Under the pieces are notes generated by a model. That model ran no database searches. It saw nothing but the letters and a program-made list of their open reading frames with translations, and was not told the DNA's origin. Source: Siphonodentalium dalli (lineage: Eukaryota > Mollusca > Scaphopoda > Gadilida > Siphonodentaliidae). Taken from it: a stretch of 64,000 bases of DNA. The position numbers and the translations under genes were made by a program. Positions within the stretch are counted from its first letter, which is position 1, and every line of letters starts with the position of its first letter. The DNA lies in contig CP136067.1 in NCBI GenBank assembly GCA_032622095.1, positions 79,140,705-79,204,704 on the forward strand, given 5' to 3'. Shown here piece by piece: positions 12,252 to 24,200 of the stretch.

Positions 12252-15200
12252 ATTGTAATCATTCCATGCAAAATGGTCCGTTTAGGTGTGTTGTTATTTT
12301 GTAACTTTTTCAATAGAATCATTATTTGTAGTTCGTAATAATATCCTTACTGAACATCCCAATACATAATGCAAATGAATGACACCTTTAAATGTTATGA
12401 CACTCAGTCATAATTGCAATGATCATTCAATGATTTCCAACAAGTACTGCCATTTCTGGAAATTGAATTACTCCCCTTTGCACCGGAGCATCACATGGAA
12501 CACATTGGATTATCGCCCTTGCACCTAAGTATGATCGATGCCACGTGATAAACACTAATTCCCCAAAATCTTGTTCTCCTCCTAGTCTGATTTCATTTAC
12601 AGTGTAGGGCCATGATGAATTGATAAATTACTCGTCATGTTTTCTATATAATCACCGGTGATGAAAACAAATTGTTAATGTCGCTGAACTTTTGATAGAA
12701 AATCGTGATTTGCAGGAGCCTACCTGAATCACCACTAGCCATACTGAATGATTTGATTTGCAGCAGAAGTAGTAATTTGGGGGGCTAACCCTGGGATGGT
12801 CGAATAGACAGAGGTCTATTCCTCCACCCCTCATTATGAGCATTTATTAATAAGTACCAAAAAAAAAATAAAAAAATAAGAAGCATTTTTTGACATCTTT
12901 TTCTTTCTTTTCGGATGTTGATTTTCTCCTGAAGATGAGGGAGATGTGGATTGTGTCTGTATCTGTTGTTTGTCTTCCCATATTCACTGGTGTTCTTTGG
13001 CTTTTGTCGTCTCACTTTCAATTCGTTTCCATAGCGAGGCTGTTTCCTCATCTTCGGTGGAGCAGTTGGGGGGACACTGGAGGTTGTGGTGTATGCGGGT
13101 TGTAATCAGCTGCTGCGTCCAGATCAGGAGACGGTGGTAGAGATGATGGTGTCTCCATCATCACCACGAAGTCGGCGGTAGGGATGGCCGGGTGACATCA
13201 GCATCCCTGTCTTTTCCGCTGGTGGTAGCTGGATCAGCCACGGCGAGCTGGTAGTCCTGCTCGGGTGCCAAGTGGGTGGAAGCTGGGTGTCTCTCAGCTT
13301 TCCCCTGGCCCTCCTGTCGGCATCCCTGCAGCGATGTGATGGTGTCTTTTTCTTCTTTTTCTTGAGCTTCTTGTCCCTGGTGGTCTGACTAGCCCTGGAC
13401 CGGGCGGTACCGATCAGTCCATGATCCAAGCCTCGGCCGGTAGAGGGTTCAACCGGAGTGACTTGGATGTCCAAAACCACCTCCAGCATGGAAAGTTGAG
13501 CTAACACAATGTGCCAACTGGAAGCCCTTCAGTGTGTGCAAAAGATTGGTGGGGATTAAAGTAGAATCCATGTCCACAGTGCCTTTGACAGTCACTCAAA
13601 AGATTAGTGCAAGAACACTGGTGCACGTCCTCTCCATCGAGCGACCCGGATCCAGAATGATGATTTGGTTTGCAGAAAAACATTTTTATAACTTATACCA
13701 TTCTGTCTGGACCATCCAGCTTTTCATGTTACCACACAAAGTCTCAGGAGAAACCACTTAATGCTACAAAATGGATTGCTTACAAGCATGTTGTTGAGTA
13801 GTTTCCGGCCGAAGGCCGGGCAGTATGTTCGGACTGCAATGTGCAAGTCCCTTCACCCTTTCTTTAATTCTTCGATGAAAATCGAGTGTTGAGGCTGCTG
13901 TATTTGGAGGCAAAGCGGTGGAAGCGTGGTGGAGGAGTCGAGGCTGTTGGGATGTGAGGCTTGGGTTTAGGCTGGATGTCTGGTTGGTGTGGCTGTTGGT
14001 TGGCTGGATTTAAGGCTGATGCATCTTGGATGCTTGGTTGGTGGTGTGGCTGGCGAAGTGCTTGAGTGGTTGGGGGCTGTGTTGGCGTTGGCTGGTGAGG
14101 TTATTGGCTGGCTGGTGATTTGGCTGTTGGTTGGCTTGGTTGACGGTTGCATGGGATCTAGATGGGTCTGTCGGTGTTGTCGATTTCTAGGATGGACTTG
14201 GTCTTTTTGGTGGAGAGCAGCTGGTTTCGCAGATAGAGTTCTTGCATGAGTGGGCTGTTGTCTATTCTGGCGAGGGTCTGGTTTCTGAGGTCGGTTAGTC
14301 GTTGTTTCATCGTAGGTATGTCTGCTGTGTCGTGAAGGGCTTGGTTTGGTGTGAAGAATGGCTGATGCAGGGCGATGCAGAGAGCTTTGTTTTGGACTTT
14401 CTGCAGGGTCTCGATTGAGCTGTTGGAGGCAGCTGTGATTATGGGTGCGCCATACTCCATTACTGGGCGGACATTCTAGCTTTGTCGGCGAATTTTTTGA
14501 TGTGCGCGGCGAAGGTCATTCGTTGGTCAAGGGTGATTCCTAGTAGGATGGCTTGGTTGGATGGTTGGACGGTCTCGTTGTCTATCTTGATGTTGATAGT
14601 CTGTGTTGTTTTTCTCTGGTGGAATATGATGAGTTGGGTTTTCTTGGCGTTGAGTTTTATTCTCCATCTAGAGCACCATGTTGATAAGTCGTCGAGGGTC
14701 TTTTGTAATCGTTTTTGTAGGATCCTGGGGTTTTTGTGTGTAGTCCAGAGTCCTAGGTCGTTGGCGAATTGTGAGATTTCTACGTTGTTTCTTGGGTTGG
14801 TGGGTATGTCATTGGCGTATATCAGGAAGAGGAGTGGGCTGAGTACCGATCCTTGTGTGGTTCCGGCGCGTAGGAATACTGGGCTGGATGTGTCGTTGTT
14901 GATGCGGACGCTGAGTTGACGATCTTGTAGGAAAGAGGATACTAGTCATGTGTATTTGCGGGCGATGTTGAGCTGGCTGAACTTGTATCTTAGGCTGTCG
15001 TGCCATACGGAATCGAAGGCCTTCTCAACGTCGAGGAATACTGCAGCTGTTAACCAGTTTTTGCCAAGGGATAGTCGGGTGTCTTCAGCTAGTCGGATAA
15101 TGTGTTCCATGCCTTCTTTGTCTTGTCGGTAGCCGCGCTGCCACGGGTTGAAGAAGTCTGAGGATTCAAGGTGCTCTCGTAGTCGGCTGCTGATAATTCT

Positions 15201-18200
15201 TTTGAATAGTTTCCCGGTACATTGGAGGAGGCTGATGGGTCGATAGTTGTTGGGAATGGCGCGGTCTTTGTCTGGCTTGGGTATCATGATACCGACGGCG
15301 GTTTTCCATGCTGTTGGGAAGATTCCAATGGTCAGGCAGGCGTTGAATAGAAGAATTAGTCTGGCGAAGAAGGCTGGAGGGGCTTGTCGTAGGATGGAGT
15401 ATGTGATGCTGTCGTTGATGCTGGTGCTGAGTTGCCTTTTCCCTTCTTTAGGTTAGATGCGATTTCGTCTTGTTTGATTGGAGGTGCTACGGGGAAGACA
15501 TCATCGTGGTCGTTGGTGGTACTTGGAAGTGGTTAGAAGAGGTCGGGGTTGTCTTTGATGTGGTTTTCTACAGTTGCGTCGTAGTAGGCTGGGCCTTGGT
15601 GGGTGTTGTGGATTTTTTGAAGGTTGTCGGCGAAGGCTTCTGCTTTTTCTTTGTCTCCTGAGGTCAGACTGCCATCGGTATTTTTAGGGTTTTTTCTGTG
15701 CTGTTGTTGTTTTTGCCTGTGCCGGTAAGAGATTTGAAGGTGCTCCAGAAGTTTCTATTCATTCTTTTATCGCCGAGTTCGGTTGTCGCCCGCTGCCAGG
15801 ATGCTTGTTTTTTCTTTTTTGACTGCCGCTTTGACTTGTCTGTTCATGTTGTTGTAAAGGTTTCTGTAGTACATGTCGTTTGGGTTTTTCTGCTGGAGTC
15901 TGTTTAGCTTGCGTTTAAGTCGGATCATTTTCAGAGTTTCGGGTGAGACGCGCCATGCTGAGGTGTTGACTGGTTGTTTCGGGCATGCTTTGTCTAGGGC
16001 TGATTCGAGGGTTTGGGATAGGTGCTGGCATGTCGCTGGTTGATGCGATTGGTGAGTTGTCTTTGCTGTCGGAAACTGTCCCAGTCGGCTTTATTTAGGT
16101 TGCGGCGGAGGGTTTTTGGGTGGCGGTCGGTTGAGGCATTGCTGGATCTTATGTGTACGGGTAGGTGGTCGCTGGAGACGTCGTCACCAATGTAGCACAT
16201 GATTCCTTTATTTGCGATGGATGGAGTGGCGATGGCTAGGCCTAGGATGTCCCATTTGTTGGTCGGCATGTGGTGATTCGTCTATGTTGTTTAGTATGAG
16301 TAGATCAAGATCTTCGATGATGTTGAACATTCGGTCACCGTTTCTGTTGGTATCTTTACAGCCGTAGTAGGTGTGCTTCGCGTTGTAGTCTCCGATGAAG
16401 ATGCAGTGGCGGTGGGTTGATGTGAAGTGTTTGAAGGAGGCATTACTGAGGTCTGTGTTTGGCGGGTTGTATGTGGCGACGATGGCCGTCTTGACATTGC
16501 GAATGGTGACTTCTACTGCCAGGGTTTCTTCATCTAGGTCGTCGGTGTTGAGCATGGCGTGTTTCAGGTCTTTATGGATGAGGAGAGCGACCCCACCACC
16601 GTGGGTGTTTCGGTCACGGCGGGCGATCTTGTAGTTGGTGAAGCTAACCCTGCTATTGTCGTTGAGATTGGGCTTGTTGATGGCGATAACGTCTGGTTGT
16701 TGGTCACTGATGTACTCTTGAAGAATTTGGCGTTTTGCTGATAGTCCGTTTATGTTAATGTGGAGTAGGTGGAAAGAGGGTTTTTGTGTGTGTTGTGATG
16801 TGTCTGGCAAGTTGTGTGTGGGGCGTGTTGTTGTAGTCTGTTTGGTCATGTCAGTCATTGTAGGTGTTACAATCGGCTTGTGTGTTGGGCGTGTCTGCGG
16901 TGGCTGTGTTGTTTTAACGTCTGTATGTGAACTGTTGGATGGTTTCTTTTGTGTGTTGAGTTTTGTATATGGTGTTGACAGCATGTTCGACGTATTGACA
17001 TACGCTGGCCTTTGTATTTCGTGGATCTCTTTGTTTGTCAGATAGGGCGCTGACAATGGTCGATGTTATTACAGCTGCAAGCTTTAGGGTTTCAGTGATG
17101 TCGGCTGGTTTGCTTGTAGCTGCTGCGTATGTGAGCTTTTGTGTTTCTTTTGATGTCACTTCAGTTTTGAAAACTGTGCATCCCTTGTATGCTGAGTGGT
17201 GATCACTGTCGCAGTTCGCGCATCTTTTGATGTTACTGGTACAGTCTTGGTGCTTGTGATTTCCCGCGCAATTTTTGCAGATTGTGTCGTTGCTCTTGCA
17301 AAATTCGGCCGTGTGATTAAACTTCTGACATTTGTAGCATTGTGTCACGTGGGGCTGTTCTTTGTAGTCGACGACTTTGAATCTATTCATGTTTGAGCCG
17401 AGTCTAACGCTGTTCATTATCTGTTGTTTTGATTCTTTATCGTCGCAAGTTATTTTTACTTTCCATGTCGGTTGTTGATCGTGAGAGCTCTTTAGGCGTT
17501 GAACTGTATATTTACTGCCGATGTCTTCTTTGATTTCGTCTTCCGTGACAGATGGTGGTATACCACAGATGACGGCTTTATGGGTTGTAGGTTTGGTCAG
17601 GCGATTGCTGCCGTTGGTTAGGCGGAATGTTACGTTCTTGTCCTTGAAGGCGGGTAGGTCTTTAGCTTTGGTCAGTAGATATTGTTTTGTTTCTTCGTTC
17701 TGTGGATAAATTAGAAGTGTGCCGGCTCTGGTTGTAGATGTTCGGATGGGGTAGCGTGTCGTAATTGTTTTGTGTAGTAAGTATGGACTCTGCTTCATCT
17801 CGTTTGTTAGGTTTTCGGCTATTAGAATGTCTCTTCATTTGTTGGAGTGGTTGATAGTTGGTCGTTCGGTTCCTTTTGTCGGGCCAAGTTGTTGTTTATT
17901 CTCAGAGTGCGTTCGTATCTTTTTGGCTGGCGTGCTGATTGGGCTGATAGGATCTGGAATCATCATGCTTGCTTTCCGTCTTCTTTTGTTTTTGAAGACG
18001 GTGGCGAATTCTTCGTCGGAGATATCTGCTTCCTTGTCTGTCATTACAACTTCGATGTGGTCTTCGTGGTTTTCTTGAACGATGGGTACTGGAGTTGCTG
18101 GCGGTATGGAGGGTACTGGAGTTGCTGACGGTACGGAGGGTGCTGAGGGTAATTTTGCGGCGAAATCTGGAACTGGAGCTGATGATGTGGCAGGTGTCGT

Positions 18201-21200
18201 GGTGTTTTTCTCATGTTTCTTTTTGTTTGTCTCGGTCTTTTTCTCTTTTTTGCTGGAAGATTTCTCTGCTGTGGGTTGCTTTTCGGGTAAGCGCTCGGCC
18301 ATCTTGTCGATAGAGGCTCTGCACCCAGCAAGTTGTGTTTCTAGACCATCGACCTTTTTCTTGAGCGATTTGTTCTCTTCTGTCAGGAAGGCAATAAATT
18401 TATCTGAATCGGCGCCCTGAGAAGGGCACTGCGAAGCTGATGTTTGTTTACTGGCCATATCTAACTTTTAGCAATTTTGTAAAGTTTTACACTTTGTTAA
18501 GCAATTTTATAAAAGTTTACTCTTTAAGTAAGCGATTTTACTCTTAGAGGTAATTTTATAAGTTCTCCTTAAGGAGGAAGATTTTCCGATAAAGAGTGCT
18601 GCTGACTCGATGAGATGTTCCTGTGAGTGCTGCTGACTCGGTGTGCTTACAAGCAATCAGATTCCCTGGATTAAATGGCAATTTGAGCTAAGATGCTTAG
18701 ATCGTTAATTATATCAGTTTTCCAAGTAATCCACTAGCTTCCATCATTAGTGTTGATACAGGTAGCTTCCATCATTAGTGTTGATACAGGTACATTTATG
18801 TGATGAATGCAAGCTAAATCAAGCGACTAATTAGTATAGAAGTGCTAATTATTATCTGATAAATCTTCAATTCTCAGCAAGGAATTGTAATAGTTTTTGT
18901 GGTTTCTGCTCTTAAAATGTTGAAAAATAATTTCAATCAATGTATGAAAAATATGCCGAATAATTTCAGTCAATTTGTAAAATGACTGAAATTTTCAGTC
19001 AATCTGTAAAGTGACAGAGAGAAACAGGCATTTAACAAATTGACTGAAAATTTCTGTCATTTAACAAATTGACTGATTTTACACATTGACTTTAGCATAT
19101 ATAATCATAGCATTATAGTATCAAACTGATGAACATTGAAGAATTTGGTTTCTACTTCATTGAGTTGGATATTTTATGCTCAGCTGTTATCGTGGTACAA
19201 TATTATCCTTCAGATATGGTGATTCGAGAATGCAGAGAGAAGAAAAAACAGATTGTGAGTCTTCATAATTATTTTGTGGTTGCACAAAAGTTATCCCAAG
19301 AATGTCAAGACAGCACACTGTCCTGACCCATCAGACCTTAGAGCCTTAGAACATTATGTGTTTTCAATGCTGTTGTTGAGTTCATCATCTTTTGTCGACA
19401 TCCTTACTGGATGAAGGTTCAGTTGGATAGGTTGTTCCTTAAAAAAAAACTTACATGTTGGGTATGTGCTTGAAATGATATATTTACATAGCATATTTTA
19501 TATTATGCATGTATTGGGGATATATCATGGAGTGAATAAATAATATTCTTTTTTAATTTAAAGATTTTCTTATATTGTGTGCATCCCATGTTGTTGAACT
19601 TGTTTCAAGTCAGTTGCTATAAATCATCAATATTATTCTGTTCCTGTCAAAAATGGGACTTTCTTGAAGCAACATAGTATCATGTAATTTTACCTTTATA
19701 CATAAGCACAATTTGTCTTTATCTTGTCCCACATTATTCCTTGTAGTAATGTAATAATTTTTTGCCAAATTGAAGCAATTTCTTAAAATGTTGGACTTGA
19801 TACTACCAAGTACAACAGACTGAACAAAATAATTTTTTAAATAATGTATGTCTGTTTTTAACTGTGTATCTTCTTTTATCAAACCATTACTTCTTACTTG
19901 AGGCAGCTGCTCATCGATATGTCAAGATGGCTTATTATTTCCTATTACTAGTTAGAGGACGTTATGGAAAAAGAAACATACAAAAAAGCTAGAGAAATAC
20001 TGGAGAAATTTGATCCTGAAAGGTTCAAGCAACTGGAGGTATGGAAAATCAGTTAAATTAATTAATATCCATAGAAGCTGAAACCAGCTGGCATATGTTC
20101 TTGTAAATTTTATGTTGGTACATGTAGTTATTTTTATTAGCTCAACTGGACAAAGTCCAGTTTGAGCTATTGCCATGGGTTGGCATCAATCTGTCTGTGT
20201 GTCCGTCCATCCGTCCATCCGTCAACAATTTCTGTTAGCTCACACACTACAGTTCACATCCCTCATCCGATCATCCCCAAACTTCATATGGATGTTCAGG
20301 CTGACCTCTAGATGGGAACCATCAATTTTTTTCTGAAATTTGTTAAACAAATTTGAATCCATTGACACACCATGTATCCCGCATTTATTGGAGAATTGTT
20401 TTGTAAATTTATGGGCATGTTTAGTAACACATCTAGATGGGGAGCTATCGAATTTGAACAATTTTCGATGAAAAACAAGGCTGACTGACCATTAAATAGA
20501 GAATTCAAATTGTTCCGAATTTCGTTGAAAAACATGACGCCAGCAACCATCTTGAATTTTAGTCTTTGTATGACTAAATCCTTTGGCAGACCCTACTGAC
20601 GACATCCCTCATTGGATCATCACTATACTTCATATGGATTTTCGCGATGATCTCAAGATGGGAGTCATCAATTTGTCAAAATTATAATAAAAAAAACATG
20701 GCCGCTGGAGACATCTTGGAATTTACTCTTTGCATGACTAAATCCTTTGGCATACCCTTATGACCACATCCTCATCGGATCATCACCACCATCGTATGGA
20801 TCTTCGGGGTGACCACTGGATGGGAGTTATCAAATATTTCCGAATTTTGTTGAAAAACATGGCCACCAATGGCCATCTTGGATTTTAATTTATATATATC
20901 TCTTCATGTTGATATCTTATATTACTTAGACATTTCAACATTCTGCATTTCTAATTGCTCCATTGATTGTAACACTAGAAATTGTCCCCTCTCCAAGTAC
21001 AGTGTCATTGACACTTTCATTGAGACACAGAGTATTGGCCATGCAGATGCCGAAATTTGAGTGATTTGATGACTTATGGAAAAATTATTGCTAATGCATG
21101 TGTTAATACTTGATTAAGCAGAGAGATTAGATTCTAATCACCATGGTTTTGAAAGTAGCCATAGGTAGTTTGTTGAACTTATTATCTAAACTTTCCCACC

Positions 21201-24200
21201 AATGAATAGAAATCCTTCTGCACTTGTATTATCTACATTGAACCTATTTAATTGTCTCAAAGTATACATTACAAGAGAAACACAAATGATAACATATAAT
21301 GTGGTGCAAAGGGGATTGGAACACAAGTTATAAAACTTAGTAGGGGTTCCTCTCCCCTGGATGGATACTGATACGACTTGACACAGATATATAGGATTGA
21401 ACGATTTAATATTTTGCTCGTTGCTATAACATGTTATTCCAAAAAGTAAGTCCTAGACAGAAAAAACGAAAATATGAAATCGCTGCAGTTGTCTCGGAGT
21501 CGACAATTTTATATATTTAACTTCCGTGTGCCAAAGTTATAATAAGATTGTGGCTTGAGAGGAGGCTCTGGAGCTTTCCTAAACTTGTATTATCTGTTGT
21601 CTGCTTATATTTCCTGATCATCCCTCCAGATGAATCATAGACAATTCCAATGTATACTGTTAAAACTGAATGGGATATTCCACTCAGTAAGGAAAGGGTT
21701 AAATGGTTTAAATGATGAAATGTGTGCATTTGAGCTCCGTCATAGTTACAGAGCACCTTGACCTTAAAAGTTTCTGTGTGTTGTCGCACGCGTGATTCCT
21801 ACTAGTAGTCAGAATAGGCCCTAACACTGATGTATTACTCTGCTCATCTACCAATCTATTCACCATTCCCATGTGGATCTTTTGTGTTTAAATATAAAAT
21901 TAACAATAAATAAACTGCCAGCCTCTCATGACTGGAGGTGCCACGATTATTGATTTTGATAATCGATAATCGGTCGTCAATAATCGACTATAATCGATTA
22001 ATCGTACCTAATATTAATAACATCAGTGGAAGTCTTCTGTAATATGGCCTATTGACTGGGTGCTGGTTAACTGCTATCGCTGCTTGTTTGAGACATCGGC
22101 TGATTTTTATGTTAAAAAGTGCACCATAAACCACCGGTAATGACCAATGAGCACAATGTATATATTCAATACCAACACAGTTCTTGGCAATGTCATGGTT
22201 ATAATATTTGTGAGTTCATTGGAAGGAACGAAGCGATTAATTTCAGTGTTATGAATAGCCAAACATACAAACAATATAAAAGTAGGAATGCACGACGGTG
22301 GTTCCTAAAAAAAGGAATCTAATGTTGCGGAAAAACAATAATTTTCAGCAAACTTCCAGAGCGTGGATAACAATCACAAAGGTTGGCCCCCGCCCGCAAA
22401 TTTCAGGACTGAGAACAAGTTAAATATTTGATAATAGTCAATTTCATTCAGTAGTCACCACACGATAAGCGATATCCTGTACTAGTAACATCTAAGTATA
22501 CTTATACAAACAAAGTATACTTGCTGCAAATGACACCGCGGAGAACATCGCTAATATTAAAATGCCATAGGTTCCCTGGTTTCCAGAGAATGTCAATCAA
22601 CTCCCCTTTGGTCCACTGAAATTCAAGGGCAAGTGCATTCAGTTCATTGACAGTTAGCCTATTTCAAAGACATAGTGCCACCTTTCTTGTAGAAATATAC
22701 AACGACGTCGCCATAATTAAGTTGAAAGCTGCAGTCCCGCCAATTTGAAGAATATACAACGACCCGAAGAGTAACCATGTCGCATCATCAAATGAACTGC
22801 CGACTGTTTGCAACATATATTAGTAGTACTCATGTTGTCCGAATCTCTTTGATACATGATCAAAGGTTGTTAACCCCTCGGTTGTAGATTAAACTGTGTA
22901 AAAACAAACACGGTATTCAACATTAAACAGCATTTTCCAACGTCTGAAATAAATAACGCAGATTAACTGACGACGGAAATGGTAATCGATTATCGGCATT
23001 ATCAACGGTTCATCGATTATACGATTAATTGTGTCACCCCTACTCATGACTTCATTGAATTTATTCAGTCCCATATATCTCAATCTTTTCATTTTTTTGC
23101 AGAAACCAGATACAACAACAAAGATTTCACCACCAGGGTCACGTAAGTAGTGATACTTAAAATAAATTCCTGTGTTCATGCAATATATTTCTGACATATA
23201 TAACAGGGAATAAAGCTAAACACGGTAAAATAGTTAATTTACCTTGTTGTCAACTTTTGTCCAATTTTATGGTTTATGGAGTGTCGGGAAGACACCCCCT
23301 TACAATAGAGGCAAACTATCAAGTTGTTTTGTACTATTCAAATTTGTTATCTGAAGAGGGTTCCAAATTGGCGAACAGTATTACGAGCTGGCTTTTATAT
23401 TACACCAGAACAACAATACCCTAAACTTAGATGGGTCAGATCCATACAAGACGTTCGCTCATTCTCTAAATGGATGGCACAATTGCAACTCTCAAATCAT
23501 GACAGCACTCAATTAAGCCAGACCTTAATCCACTAAGTTCACCGAGAGTTGTATGGTAACATTATATCATCATCCAGAGATTATTTCGTATATAACCTTA
23601 TAACTCCAATATTAAAAATTAAAACATACTTGCTGGAACTTCCATCACATTAACTTTGAGTGAATCTCTTATGAAGATAAGACTTCTAATCACAGATTAG
23701 CCATATAAAGTGGCCAATGGAAAAATATACCAAAGGAAAATATAGAGAGTGCCCCCTTTGTCAATCTGGCCTGAGAGACGAGTATCATTTTTTGTAAGCC
23801 CATTTTGAAAAAAAAATGAATGTATTATCCATCCGTCCATCCGTTCATTCGCTTTTTTCAATTCCGGATGATAACTTTAGCAAGTCTGAATGGAATGAAA
23901 TTTGTTATGTGGGTTTACTAGCTCAAAATACAGGTCAAGTTCGAATTTGGGTTCGCCTGCCAATTTTTACCAGAGCTTTGGCCCCTTTTTTCCAGAATTT
24001 ACACTCAATTTACATTTCCGGATGATAACTTTAGTAATTCTGAACTAAATGAAATGAAATTTGGAAAAGAGTTTACTAGCCCAAAATATAGGTCGACATC
24101 AAATTTTCACCAGAATTATGGCCCTTTGTTGGAATTACTGTGCAGGTGTATTTATTCCACACTCTAGTTTAGAAATAGATTCAGAGAAGTAACCTTTTCA

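Larger units (their letters stand above)
13789..18644 (-). mobile_element. Full-length but inactive Jockey-like non-LTR retrotransposon
   Basis: The element is 4856 bp, flanked by the perfect 11 bp duplication GCTTACAAGCA (13778-13788 and 18645-18655). On the minus strand it has a 5' leader with a repeated GAGTCAGCAGCACTC, an ORF1 gag-like protein, an overlapping ORF2 (endonuclease plus reverse transcriptase) and a ~370 bp 3' UTR ending in a CGGCC-TT-CGGCCG hairpin with no poly(A). Zinc knuckles in ORF1, an APE endonuclease and an ORF2 C-terminus of the LQKVQNKAL type suggest the Jockey group. Several inactivating changes are visible (see ORF entries). Confidence 0.9.
11578..19110. mobile_element. 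Composite bounded by a diverged inverted-repeat pair
   Basis: The left segment 11578-11770 and the right segment 18925-19110 match in inverted orientation over roughly 180 bp. Both carry alternating TCAGTCAATTTGT and AAATGCCTGTTTC blocks next to a TTATATATG(T/C)TA stretch. They enclose 7 kb, of which 4.86 kb is the LINE 13789-18644. The remaining ~2.3 kb core holds the poly-C tract and a GC-richer coding-like stretch. I read this as an older TIR element later hit by the LINE. Exact ends and target duplication were not resolved. Confidence 0.6.

Noticed and set aside
13967-14249. Plus-strand frame rich in Trp/Gly/Leu (GWLVIWLLVGL)
   Set aside because: Translation of the G/T-rich complement of the LINE 3' UTR and ORF2 end.
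15247-15907. Several plus-strand frames opposite the LINE
   Set aside because: Antisense shadows of the GC-richer LINE ORF2; minus-strand translations carry the recognisable motifs.
18082-18420. 112-residue plus-strand frame
   Set aside because: Antisense to LINE ORF1.
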